NCBI RefSeq assembly: GCF_003131185.1
Contig: NZ_QFFU01000004.1
Coordinates: forward strand, 1 to 64,000
Reading direction: 5' to 3'
From: Pseudomonas ovata
GTDB taxonomy: Bacteria > Pseudomonadota > Gammaproteobacteria > Pseudomonadales > Pseudomonadaceae
Length of the DNA stretch: 64,000 nucleotides
Shown here: positions 8,687 through 16,880 of the stretch, in pieces
How positions within the stretch are numbered: the stretch's first letter is position 1
Layout: each line of letters opens with the position of its first letter
The notes under the pieces: model-generated
What the model saw: the letters and a program-made list of their open reading frames with translations, nothing else
Told to the model about the DNA's origin: nothing
The model's database searches: none
Made by a program: the position numbers and the translations under genes

Positions 8687-9280
8687 ATGCCCAAGGTCGG
8701 TATGCAACCCATTCGTCGCCAACAATTGATCCAGGCCACCTTGAGTGCCATTGATCAAGTGGGCATGGGCGACGCCAGCATTGCCCTGATCGCCCGTCTG
8801 GCCGGTGTGTCCACAGGCATCATCAGCCATTACTTCAAGGACAAGAACGGCCTGATCGAGGCCACCATGCGCCACCTGATGCACGCCTTGAGCAGCAACA
8901 CCGCCAACCGTCGCCAGGCCTTGGCCGACGACAGCCCGCGCGCGCACTTGCGGGTCATCATCGAGGGCAACTTCGACAGCAGCCAGGTCAACGGCCCGGC
9001 GATGAAGACCTGGCTGGCGTTCTGGGCCACCAGCATGCACCACCCGTCCCTGCACCGCCTGCAACGCATCAACGACCATCGCCTGTATTCGAACCTGTGC
9101 TGGCAGTTCCGCCGCGTCCTGTCCGAACACCAGGCCCGCAGCGCCGCCCGCGGTCTGGCCGCGCTGGTCGACGGCCTGTGGCTGCGCGGCGCCTTGTCGG
9201 GCGATGCATTCGACACCGACCAGGCCCAGCGCATCGCCCTGGAGTATGTGGATTTGCAATTGGCCAAGGCACAAGGCTGA
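8687..9280 (+). CDS. betI: BetI, TetR-type choline-responsive repressor
   Basis: A 197-residue TetR-family regulator. The N-terminus [19 protein letters not shown] is typical of BetI, and the helix-turn-helix reads [25 protein letters not shown] (about residues 28–52). BetI represses betIBA and betT and is released by choline. The start at 8687 follows CAGGAGACTT. In most pseudomonads betI is followed by betB and betA; here it is followed by a REP half-element and a TldD-like peptidase operon, so it is an orphan or second copy. Whether it still controls betBA elsewhere or the adjacent cbc genes cannot be told from this window. Confidence 0.88.
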   Translation: MPKVGMQPIRRQQLIQATLSAIDQVGMGDASIALIARLAGVSTGIISHYFKDKNGLIEATMRHLMHALSSNTANRRQALADDSPRAHLRVIIEGNFDSSQVNGPAMKTWLAFWATSMHHPSLHRLQRINDHRLYSNLCWQFRRVLSEHQARSAARGLAALVDGLWLRGALSGDAFDTDQAQRIALEYVDLQLAKAQG

Positions 9281-9297
9281 ATACCGCATACACCGCA

Positions 9298-9352
9298 GTA
9301 GGAGCGCGCTCTGCCCGCGACCGGCTGCGTTAGCAGTCGTAAAAATAGTGGC
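9298..9352. repeat. REP half-element downstream of betI
   Basis: GTAGGAGCGCGCTCTGCCCG and the GCTGCGTTAGCAGTCGTAAA arm match the left half of the longer elements. No matching right half closes with GCGCTCCTAC; instead a degenerate GTCGCGGGCAA occurs near 9384. It may be an eroded copy or one cut by the rearrangement that placed the peptidase operon here. Confidence 0.75.
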
Positions 9353-9482
9353 CTCACTATCGCAGGAAGGTCCTTGCGGACCTTGTCGCGGGCAACACGG
9401 ATAGCCGCCCCCCGCGCTCCACCCCGCGCCAGTCCGGCAACAGATCAACCCGCCGTGATACCCGGCAAGGAGCCCCGCCCGC

Positions 9483-10925
9483 ATGTTCGATTTCCATGCC
9501 ACGCTCACCCAGCGCTTTGCGGCCCTGCGCAGCCAGGCGCCGTTCTTTTCCGTGCGCCATGTGCGCCGTACCCACCAGCACCTGTCGGTGCGCCGCAACG
9601 TGGCGCAGCCGCTGGCGCTGGGCCTGGATGAAGGGGTGATGATCACCGTGCGCCTGGCCGGGGTCGAGACCTATGCCGCCACCCACGACCTGTCGCAGCG
9701 CGGCCTGCAGGCGGCACTCGAATGTGCCGAACAACTGGCCCGCCAACTGGCGCCCCATGCGCTGCTGGACCTGACCGAACAACCGGTGTCCAGCGCCTGC
9801 GCCGACTACCTGTCACCGCACCTGGACGCTGCTTTTCCGGCGCTGGGCGATGCCCTGGCGCTGCTGCAGAGCGAATCGGCCGCCGTGCCTCGCGACGAGC
9901 GCCTGGTCGACTGGCAAGCCAGCCTGGGGCTGGAGACGGTCGAACAGATCTACCTCAATACCGCCGGCGCCCGGATTCGCCAGGCGCAACGCTTTGTCTA
10001 TCCGGGCCTGAGCGTCACCGCCTATGACGGCCACGACAGCCAGACCCGCAGCCTGGGCGGCAGCAACTTCGGCCAGCAAGGCGGCGTCGAGGTCATCGAG
10101 CGCTGTGGCCTGATCAATGCCGCCCCGCGCATTGCCGACCAGGCCCTGCAACTGATCCAGGCGCCCAACACCCCCAGCGGCCCGCGCGACCTGCTGTTGA
10201 TGCCCGACCAGATGAGCCTGCAAATCCACGAGTCCATCGGCCACCCGCTGGAGCTGGACCGCATCCTGGGCGACGAGCGCAATTACGCCGGCACCAGCTT
10301 CGTCAAGGCTGCGGACTTCGGCACCCTGCAATATGGCTCGGCGCTGCTCAACGTGACCTTCGACCCGGACATTCCGGAGCAACTGGCCAGCTACAGCCAT
10401 GACGACGACGCCAGCCCCGCCAGCAAGCATTTCCTGATCCGCAACGGTCTGCTGGAGCGCCCGCTGGGCGGCGCACTGTCGCAATACCGCAGCGGCCTGC
10501 CGGGAGTGGCCAACAGCCGCGCCTGCAACTGGAACCGCGCGCCCATCGACCGCATGGCCAACCTCAATATCGAGGCGGGTGATCAGTCGTTCGAACAACT
10601 GGTGGCGGGCATCGAACGCGGCATCCTGATGTCGACCAACCGTTCGTGGTCCATCGACGATGCACGCAACAAGTTCCAGTTCGGCTGCGAATGGGGCCGG
10701 CTGATCGAAGACGGCCAGCTCAAGGGCGTGGTCAAGAACCCCAACTACCGGGCGGTGTCGGCGCAGTTCTGGCGCAACCTCTGCGCGGTGGGCAATGCCG
10801 ACACCGTCGAAGTGCTGGGCACGCCCAATTGCGGCAAGGGCGAACCCAACCAGGTGGTGCGGGTCGGGCATGCTTCGCCAGCCTGTGTATTCAATGACGT
10901 GGATGTATTCGGAGGAGACGCCTGA
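9483..10925 (+). CDS. TldD-like metallopeptidase (TldD/PmbA family, catalytic type)
   Basis: A 480-residue member of the TldD/PmbA (peptidase U62) family. The metal motif HESIGH spans residues 249–254, and the third ligand Cys450 is in the PNCGKG segment that corresponds to SCGKDGQ of TldD, so the active site looks complete. It differs strongly from the housekeeping TldD, so it is an additional copy. The start follows AAGGAG. Its stop and the start of the next gene share one base (TGATG), typical for a TldD:TldE heterodimer. TldD/TldE pairs trim unfolded peptides and mature some RiPP precursors such as microcin B17. No precursor peptide gene was found nearby. Confidence 0.85.
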   Translation: MFDFHATLTQRFAALRSQAPFFSVRHVRRTHQHLSVRRNVAQPLALGLDEGVMITVRLAGVETYAATHDLSQRGLQAALECAEQLARQLAPHALLDLTEQPVSSACADYLSPHLDAAFPALGDALALLQSESAAVPRDERLVDWQASLGLETVEQIYLNTAGARIRQAQRFVYPGLSVTAYDGHDSQTRSLGGSNFGQQGGVEVIERCGLINAAPRIADQALQLIQAPNTPSGPRDLLLMPDQMSLQIHESIGHPLELDRILGDERNYAGTSFVKAADFGTLQYGSALLNVTFDPDIPEQLASYSHDDDASPASKHFLIRNGLLERPLGGALSQYRSGLPGVANSRACNWNRAPIDRMANLNIEAGDQSFEQLVAGIERGILMSTNRSWSIDDARNKFQFGCEWGRLIEDGQLKGVVKNPNYRAVSAQFWRNLCAVGNADTVEVLGTPNCGKGEPNQVVRVGHASPACVFNDVDVFGGDA

Positions 10926-12250
10926 TGGAACGGCAAACACAGTTCGAGGCACTGGTTGCCGTGCTCAGGGCCGCGCTGCAAGCGGGCGAGCAGTTCAGCC
11001 TGGCCTATGAGGCCGAGGCGTCCGATTTCATCCGTTTCAACCACGGCCAGGTGCGCCAGGCCGGCTGCGTGCAGCAGGCCAGTGTCAGCCTCAAGCTGAT
11101 CCACGAGGGCCGGCATGCCGACCTGACCCTGACCCTGGCTGACGATTCCGACGAGGACCGCCGGCGCCTGGAGCAGGCCGTGACCCAGGTGCGTCAGGCT
11201 CTGCCGTTGTTGCCGCCAGACCCGTACCTGCTGCCCAATACCGAGGCCTGGCACAGCGAAAACCGGCAAGCAGCGCCTTTGCCCGATACCCAGGACGTAG
11301 TGGCCCGGATCAGCGAACGTGCCCATGGCCTGGACCTGGTCGGCATCTACGCCGCCGGTCCTATCTATCGCGGCTTTGCCAGTTCATGGGGGGCAATGGG
11401 CTGGCACCAGGCCAATAGCTTCAACCTCGACTGGAGCCTGTTCCACACCAATGGCCAGGCGGTAAAAGCCAATTACGCCGGTCACGACTGGGACAGCGCA
11501 GCCTTTGACCGTCAGTTCGAACAGGCCCGCGAGCAACTTGACTACCTGGGCCGCCCGGCCATCACCCTGGCGCCGGGTCAGTACCGCGCCTACCTGGCCC
11601 CGGCGGCGCTGGACGAAATCATCGGCATGCTCGCCTGGGGCGGTTTTTCTGCCCAGGCCATCGCCAGCAAGCACAGCCCGTTGCAGCGCCTGTACGACGG
11701 CGAGGCGCGTTTCAATGCTGCAGTGTCGCTCGATGAACAGGTCAGTGGTTCGCTGTCGCCGGCGTTTTCCGGTGAAGGCTACCCGCGCCGCGACCTCGCC
11801 CTGATCACATATGGCAAGGCCGGCGAGCGACTGGTCGATTCGAGCAGCGCCGCCGAGTACAACCTGCCGGCCAACGGCGCCAATGCCGGTGAATCGCCCA
11901 GCGCGCTGAGCATGGCCGGCGGCGACCTGGAGCAGGCACAGATCCTGGCCCGGCTCGGCACCGGCCTGTACATCGGCAACCTCTGGTACCTGAACTTCTC
12001 CGACATGCCGGCCGCGCGCATGACCGGCATGACCCGTTTCGCAACCTTCTGGGTCGAGGACGGTCGGATTATTGCGCCCGTCAGCACCATGCGTTTCGAC
12101 GACAGCGCCTACAGCCTGCTCGGCGACCAGCTCGAAGCCTTGACCCGCGAGCGCGAACTGATCCTGTCGACCAGCACCTACGAACAGCGCCAGACATCCT
12201 CGACGCACCTGCCCGGCGCCCTGATCAACCGCCTGACCCTGACGTTGTAG
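10925..12250 (+). CDS. TldE/PmbA-like partner subunit
   Basis: A 441-residue TldD/PmbA-family protein without an HExxxH motif, as expected for the non-catalytic TldE partner. Family segments include SDFIRFNHGQVRQAG near the N-terminus, GEGYPRRDLALITYGKAGER in the middle, and the C-terminal GNLWYLNFSDMPAARMTGMT barrel region. Translation is coupled to the upstream TldD-like gene by a one-base overlap, and the MFS gene begins eight bases after its stop. The three genes therefore form one operon. The substrate is unknown; peptide processing followed by export is an inference from the arrangement. Confidence 0.83.
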   Translation: MERQTQFEALVAVLRAALQAGEQFSLAYEAEASDFIRFNHGQVRQAGCVQQASVSLKLIHEGRHADLTLTLADDSDEDRRRLEQAVTQVRQALPLLPPDPYLLPNTEAWHSENRQAAPLPDTQDVVARISERAHGLDLVGIYAAGPIYRGFASSWGAMGWHQANSFNLDWSLFHTNGQAVKANYAGHDWDSAAFDRQFEQAREQLDYLGRPAITLAPGQYRAYLAPAALDEIIGMLAWGGFSAQAIASKHSPLQRLYDGEARFNAAVSLDEQVSGSLSPAFSGEGYPRRDLALITYGKAGERLVDSSSAAEYNLPANGANAGESPSALSMAGGDLEQAQILARLGTGLYIGNLWYLNFSDMPAARMTGMTRFATFWVEDGRIIAPVSTMRFDDSAYSLLGDQLEALTRERELILSTSTYEQRQTSSTHLPGALINRLTLTL

Positions 12251-12258
12251 CCAACCGC

Positions 12259-13671
12259 ATGACGACCTCGACACCTTTGCTCGACGAAAAGACCCTGCGC
12301 TGGATGCCCTGGGTGATTGCCATCGCCTTCTTCATGCAGAGCCTGGACGGCACCATCCTCAACACGGCGCTGCCGTCAATGGCCCACTCGCTGCAGGAAG
12401 ACCCGCTGCGCATGCAGTCGGTGGTCATTGCCTACATGCTGACCATCGCGCTGCTGATCCCGGCCTCGGGCTGGATCGCCGACCGCTTCGGCATCAAGCG
12501 GATCTTCTTCAGCGCGATCCTGCTGTTCAGCCTGGGTTCGTTGTTGTGCGCGGTGTCCTGGTCGGTTGACATGCTGGTCGGGGCGCGGATCATCCAGGGG
12601 CTGGGCGGTGCGCTGATGCTGCCGATCGGCCGGCTGATCGTGCTGCGCGCCTACCCGCGCTCGGAGCTGGTACGGATCATGGGTTTCATCACCGTGCCCG
12701 GTCTGCTCGGCCCGCTGCTGGGGCCGACCCTGGGCGGCTGGATGGTCGAATACATGAGCTGGCACTGGATCTTCCTGCTCAATATCCCGGTGGGCATCCT
12801 CGGTTGCTATGCGGTGCATCGCTTTATCCCGGACCTGCCCGGTGGCGGGCGCACGCGCTTCGACAGCGTGGGCTTTTTGCTGTTTGGCGCCTCGATGCTG
12901 TTGATCACCATTGCCCTGGAGGGCCTGAGCGAACTGCACCTGTCGCCGTTTCGCGTGGTCCTGCTACTGTTCGCCGGCATGGGCTGCCTGGCGGCCTACT
13001 GGCTGCGCGCCGGCCACGTCGAGTCGCCGCTGTTTTCGCCCAGCCTGTTTCGCACCCGCACTTTTGCAGTGGGCATTCTGGGCAATCTGTTCTCACGCCT
13101 GGGCAGCGGCGCGCTGCCGTTTCTGGTGCCGTTGCTGCTGCAGGTGGCGCTGGGTTACTCGCCGTCCGAGGCGGGCATGAGCATGCTGCCACTGGCGGCG
13201 GCCGGCATGCTCGCCAAGGGCCTCGCGCGCTGGCTGATCGATGCGCTGGGCTATCGAGTGATCCTGACCGCCAATACCTTGCTGCTGGGCCTGTTACTGG
13301 CCAGCCTGGCACTGATCGATGCGCAGACGCCGTACTGGGTATTGCTGGTGCACCTGGCGCTGCTGGGCGCGGTGAACTCGTTGCAGTTCACGGCGATGAA
13401 CACCGTGACCCTGATCGACCTCAGCGATGCCAGCGCCGCCAGCGGCAACAGCCTGTTGTCGGTGGTGGCGCAACTGGCCCTGAGCCTGGGCGTGGCGGCT
13501 GCGGCGGCCTTGCTGGGCGGGTTCAGCACCAATGCGGCGACCGGCGAAGCCAGCGATGTGCTGGGCGCCTTCCAGTTGACCTTCCTGAGTGTCGGGGTGA
13601 TGTCGGTGCTGGCCGCGGGAATCTTTCTGCAGTTGCCGGGACGGGAACCGGCAAAGCCTGCGGAGCGGTAG
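12259..13671 (+). CDS. DHA2-family MFS exporter (MdtD-like)
   Basis: A 470-residue major facilitator of the drug:H+ antiporter DHA2 (EmrB/QacA, MdtD-like) group with about 14 hydrophobic spans. Diagnostic motifs are FMQSLDGTILNTALPSMA (motif D1), GWIADRFGIKRIFF (motif A) and GLLGPLLGPTLGGWMVEYM (motif C of antiporters). Length agrees with MdtD of E. coli (471). It lies eight bases after the TldE-like gene and closes that operon, so it may export the peptide or another product. The stop codon TAG is formed by the first bases of the GTAGGAG edge of the following REP element, so the insertion may have set the present C-terminus. Confidence 0.85.
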   Translation: MTTSTPLLDEKTLRWMPWVIAIAFFMQSLDGTILNTALPSMAHSLQEDPLRMQSVVIAYMLTIALLIPASGWIADRFGIKRIFFSAILLFSLGSLLCAVSWSVDMLVGARIIQGLGGALMLPIGRLIVLRAYPRSELVRIMGFITVPGLLGPLLGPTLGGWMVEYMSWHWIFLLNIPVGILGCYAVHRFIPDLPGGGRTRFDSVGFLLFGASMLLITIALEGLSELHLSPFRVVLLLFAGMGCLAAYWLRAGHVESPLFSPSLFRTRTFAVGILGNLFSRLGSGALPFLVPLLLQVALGYSPSEAGMSMLPLAAAGMLAKGLARWLIDALGYRVILTANTLLLGLLLASLALIDAQTPYWVLLVHLALLGAVNSLQFTAMNTVTLIDLSDASAASGNSLLSVVAQLALSLGVAAAAALLGGFSTNAATGEASDVLGAFQLTFLSVGVMSVLAAGIFLQLPGREPAKPAER

Positions 13672-13820
13672 GAGCGCGCTCTGCCCGCGACCGAGTGCGT
13701 TAGCGCTCGTAAAATTTCGGAAACGCCATAAATTTCTGAGTGTGAACACGTCCAAAATCTGCGAAACGCTGAAAATTTACGACTGCTAACGCAGCCGGTC
13801 GCGGGCAAGCGCGCTCCTAC
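13668..13820. repeat. REP/BIME element fused to the end of the MFS gene
   Basis: The element opens GTAGGAGCGCGCTC and closes GCGGGCAAGCGCGCTCCTAC. Its first TAG is the stop codon of the exporter gene. The middle carries the reverse of the GGACGTGTTCACACTCAG segment found in the copy at 8426, so the two elements are the same type in opposite orientation. Confidence 0.9.
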
Positions 13821-13821
13821 G

Positions 13822-13860
13822 GATGAATTAATATCCAATAAAATCAGCAGTCATCTTTTT
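13822..13860. repeat. AT-rich tail, diverged copy
   Basis: GATGAATTAATATCCAATAA and the following AAATCAGC…CTTTTT resemble the tails at 247 and 36072, with the first hairpin arm changed. It again sits next to a REP pair. A short GGCTAAAGCCGGTCCTAC palindrome of another class follows at about 13908. Confidence 0.55.
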
Positions 13861-13981
13861 GGCGAGGGTAGCCACAGCTGCGAATGACGCAAGCAGCGCC
13901 GCCATCCCCGGCTAAAGCCGGTCCTACACATCCATACGACCTGATACACTGCGCAGCATTTTGTCTTGCAGGTTCACCGTC

Positions 13982-15361
13982 GTGACACAAACCGCTTTCA
14001 ACACCTTGCCCCTGTCCGCTGCCATGCTGGCCAACCTTGAGTCGCTGGGGTACGCCGAAATGACGCCGATCCAGGCGCAAGGCCTGCCGGTGATCCTCAA
14101 GGGCATGGACCTGATTGCCCAGGCCCAGACCGGTAGCGGCAAGACCGCCGCCTTCGGTATCGGCCTGCTCAACCCGATCAACCCGCGCTTCTTCGGCTGC
14201 CAGGCCCTGGTCATGTGCCCGACCCGCGAGCTGGCCGACCAGGTGGCCAAGGAAATCCGCCGCCTGGCCCGTGCCGAGGACAACATCAAGGTGCTGACCC
14301 TGTGCGGCGGCGTGCCGTTCGGCCCGCAGATCGGCTCGCTGGAACACGGCGCGCACATCATCGTCGGCACCCCAGGCCGCATCCAGCAACACCTGCGCAA
14401 AGGCTCGCTGGTGCTCGATGGTGTCAACACCCTGGTGCTCGACGAAGCCGACCGCATGCTCGACATGGGCTTTGTCGATGCCATCACCGACATCGTCAGC
14501 CAGACCCCCGAGCGGCGCCAGACCCTGCTGTTCTCGGCCACCTACCCGGCCGGCATCAAGCAACTGGCGGCCAAATTCATGCGTGACCCGCAGACAGTCA
14601 AGGTGCAGACCCTGCACGCCGACAGCCAGATCCAGCAGATTTTCTACGAAATCTCGCCCGAGCAGCGCCTCGATGCCGTGGTGCGCGTGCTCAATCACTT
14701 CCAGCCGGCCTCGGCCGTAGCGTTCTGCTTCACCAAGCAGCAGGTCCAGGAAGTGGTCGATCACCTGACCGCCAAGGGCATGTCGGCCGTGGCCCTGCAT
14801 GGCGACCTGGAGCAGCGCGACCGCGACCAGGTGCTGGCGATGTTCGCCAACCGCAGCACCTCGGTGCTGGTGGCCACCGACGTGGCGGCCCGCGGCCTGG
14901 ACATCGACGCCCTGGACATGGTGATCAACGTCGAACTGGCGCGTGATTCGGAAATCCATGTACACCGCGTAGGCCGTACCGGCCGCGCCGGTGAGAAAGG
15001 CGTGGCAATCAGCCTGGTGGCGCCGCCGGAAAGCGCCCGCGCCCGCGCCATCGAGTCGCTGCAGAAGGCCGCGCTGAACTGGCAGCCCTACGACGACCTG
15101 ACCACCAAGGGTGGCGCCCGCCTGCAACCGGCCATGACCACGCTGTGCATTGCCTCGGGCCGCAAGGAAAAACTGCGCCCCGGCGATATCCTCGGTGCCC
15201 TGACCGGCGACGCCGGCATTCCGGGTGCGAAAGTGGGCAAGATCGCGATCTTCGACTTCCAGTCGTACGTGGCCGTGGAACACGCCATCGCCCAGCAGGC
15301 CCTGGATCGCCTGAGCAAGGGCAAGATCAAGGGCAAGTCGCTGCGCGTGCGGATTCTCTGA
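13982..15361 (+). CDS. dbpA: ATP-dependent RNA helicase DbpA
   Basis: A 459-residue DEAD-box helicase. The motifs in order are Q motif (MTPIQAQ), Walker A AQTGSGKT, PTRELADQ, GTPGRIQQ, DEAD (VLDEADRML), SAT, and the C-terminal ARGLDI and HRVGRTGRAG. The final 75 residues match the DbpA RNA-binding domain, which recognises hairpin 92 of 23S rRNA during 50S assembly. A GTG at 13982 gives VTQTAFNTLPL, aligning with the E. coli start MTAFSTLNVLPP, and length fits (457 in E. coli). An in-frame ATG at 13961 would add seven residues without family support. It is a single gene between two REP elements. Confidence 0.93.
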   Translation: MTQTAFNTLPLSAAMLANLESLGYAEMTPIQAQGLPVILKGMDLIAQAQTGSGKTAAFGIGLLNPINPRFFGCQALVMCPTRELADQVAKEIRRLARAEDNIKVLTLCGGVPFGPQIGSLEHGAHIIVGTPGRIQQHLRKGSLVLDGVNTLVLDEADRMLDMGFVDAITDIVSQTPERRQTLLFSATYPAGIKQLAAKFMRDPQTVKVQTLHADSQIQQIFYEISPEQRLDAVVRVLNHFQPASAVAFCFTKQQVQEVVDHLTAKGMSAVALHGDLEQRDRDQVLAMFANRSTSVLVATDVAARGLDIDALDMVINVELARDSEIHVHRVGRTGRAGEKGVAISLVAPPESARARAIESLQKAALNWQPYDDLTTKGGARLQPAMTTLCIASGRKEKLRPGDILGALTGDAGIPGAKVGKIAIFDFQSYVAVEHAIAQQALDRLSKGKIKGKSLRVRIL

Positions 15362-15389
15362 CGCCCGGCTGGCTATCGAATTCCCCCTA

Positions 15390-15564
15390 GTAGGAGCGCG
15401 CTTGCCCGCGACCGAGTGCGCAGCGCTCGCAAAATCTCGGAAACGCTGAAAGTTCATGATCGATACTTTTGCGAAACGCTGAAAGTTCATGACTGATACT
15501 TTTGCGAAACGCTGAAAATTTACGAGCGCTAGCGCACTCGGTCGCGGGCAGAGCGCGCTCCTAC
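15390..15564. repeat. REP/BIME element with an internal 33-bp tandem duplication
   Basis: The outer arms are GTAGGAGCGCGCTTGCC and GGCAGAGCGCGCTCCTAC. The middle contains two tandem copies of a 33-base segment, 15440–15472 and 15473–15505, starting GAAACGCTGAAAGTTCATGA and ending ACTTTTGC, followed by a third partial start GAAACGCTGAAAATTTACG. This makes it the longest of the REP units here. Confidence 0.9.
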
Positions 15565-15595
15565 ACACCCCCCCATGGCCTCTGAGGATTCTGTT

Positions 15596-16774
15596 GTGCC
15601 TGTTACTGACGTTGTCATCATCGGCGCCGGCGCGGCCGGTTTGATGTGTGCGCTGACCGCTGCGGCGCGTGGTCGGCGGGTCATGGTCATCGACCATGCC
15701 AACAAGCCCGGCAAGAAGATCCTGATGTCCGGCGGCGGGCGTTGCAATTTCACCAACATGTACACGGAACCGGCCAATTTCCTGTCGCATAACCCGCATT
15801 TCTGCAAGTCGGCGCTGGCGCGCTACACGCAGTGGGATTTCATCGCGATGGTCGCCAAGCATGGCGTGCCTTATCACGAGAAAAAGCTCGGCCAGTTGTT
15901 CTGCGACAACAAGGCCAGCGACATCCTCGAGATGCTGCTGGAACACTGCCGTGACGCCGGCGCCAGCCTGCACATGGACACCTCGGTGCAGAACATCGAC
16001 AGGATCGACAGCGGCTACCGCTTGCAGACCACGCTGGGAACGCTCGAGTGCACCTCGCTGGTGATCGCCAGCGGTGGCCTGTCGATTCCGACCCTGGGGG
16101 CGACCGGCTTCGGCTATCAGGTCGGCCAACAGTTCGGCCACACACTGCTGCCGACGCGCGCAGGCCTGGTGCCGTTCACCATCACCGACGCGCTCAAGGT
16201 GCTGTGCACCGAGCTGTCGGGCACCTCGGTCGATTGCCTGGTGAGCTGCAACGACAGCGCGTTCCGCGAAAACCTGTTGTTTACCCATCGCGGCCTGAGC
16301 GGGCCGGCGATGCTGCAGATCTCTTCGTTCTGGCAGCCGGGCGACACGCTGCACATCAACCTTTTGCCCGACCACGACGCGCACGAGTGGCTCAAGCAGC
16401 AACAGGCCGAGCGTCCCAACAGCGAACTGAAAACCCTGCTGGGCGAGTTGTTCACCAAGAAGATGGCGACCCTGCTGGCCGAGCACTGGTTCACGTCAAA
16501 GCCGCTCAAGCAGTACACCCATGCGGAACTGGCCACCCTCGCGGAGAAACTGGCCGACTGGCAGGTGGTGCCGGCCGGCACCGAAGGCTACCGCACCGCC
16601 GAAGTGACCCTGGGCGGCATCGACACCCGCGAGGTGTCGTCCAAGACCATGGAGTCGCTGAAGTCACCAGGGCTTTACTTCATCGGCGAAGTGCTGGATG
16701 TGACCGGCCACCTGGGCGGCTTCAACTTCCAGTGGGCCTGGGCATCGGGCTACGCGGCGGCGCAGTACGTGTGA
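15596..16774 (+). CDS. BaiN/RdsA-like NAD(P)/FAD-dependent oxidoreductase (HI0933/YhiN family)
   Basis: A flavoprotein of 392 residues from the GTG at 15596. The dinucleotide-binding motif VVIIGAGAAGLMCALTAAARG lies at the N-terminus, followed by GKKILMSGGGRCNFTN, the hallmark of the HI0933/YhiN family, and the C-terminal GLYFIGEVLDVTGHLGGFNF with FAD contacts. I prefer GTG 15596 because GAGGA lies seven to eight bases upstream, whereas the in-frame ATG at 15575 follows only a C-run at the REP edge. The physiological reaction is uncertain; relatives reduce bile-acid intermediates or unknown substrates. It is a single gene. Confidence 0.85.
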   Translation: MPVTDVVIIGAGAAGLMCALTAAARGRRVMVIDHANKPGKKILMSGGGRCNFTNMYTEPANFLSHNPHFCKSALARYTQWDFIAMVAKHGVPYHEKKLGQLFCDNKASDILEMLLEHCRDAGASLHMDTSVQNIDRIDSGYRLQTTLGTLECTSLVIASGGLSIPTLGATGFGYQVGQQFGHTLLPTRAGLVPFTITDALKVLCTELSGTSVDCLVSCNDSAFRENLLFTHRGLSGPAMLQISSFWQPGDTLHINLLPDHDAHEWLKQQQAERPNSELKTLLGELFTKKMATLLAEHWFTSKPLKQYTHAELATLAEKLADWQVVPAGTEGYRTAEVTLGGIDTREVSSKTMESLKSPGLYFIGEVLDVTGHLGGFNFQWAWASGYAAAQYV

Positions 16775-16832
16775 CATGACGCCGCAGCCGGCAATGCCTG
16801 GCGACGGCCGGAACATTTTTTGCTGATGCCGG

Positions 16833-16859
16833 TGTACAGCCCACGCGTAGGGCTGTACA
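16833..16859. promoter_or_regulatory. Perfect 10-bp-arm palindrome upstream of the YccS-like gene
   Basis: TGTACAGCCC and GGGCTGTACA flank a seven-base spacer ACGCGTA. It lies after the BaiN-like gene and about 20 to 45 bases before the YccS-like start. No T-run follows, so an operator or an mRNA structure is as likely as a terminator. Confidence 0.5.
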
Positions 16860-16880
16860 TATCCCTCTGCATGATCATTT

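Noticed and set aside
10925..12250. Active second metallopeptidase
   Set aside because: No HExxxH motif is present, so it is described as a TldE-like partner rather than a catalytic enzyme.
15390..15564. CRISPR-like array from the repeated 33-base units
   Set aside because: Only two and a partial unit, no spacers, and the whole lies within a REP palindrome; no cas genes in the window.
13844..16486. Long minus-strand open frame across dbpA, a REP element and the BaiN-like gene
   Set aside because: It runs through a repeat and two well-supported genes on the plus strand and shows no protein family signature.
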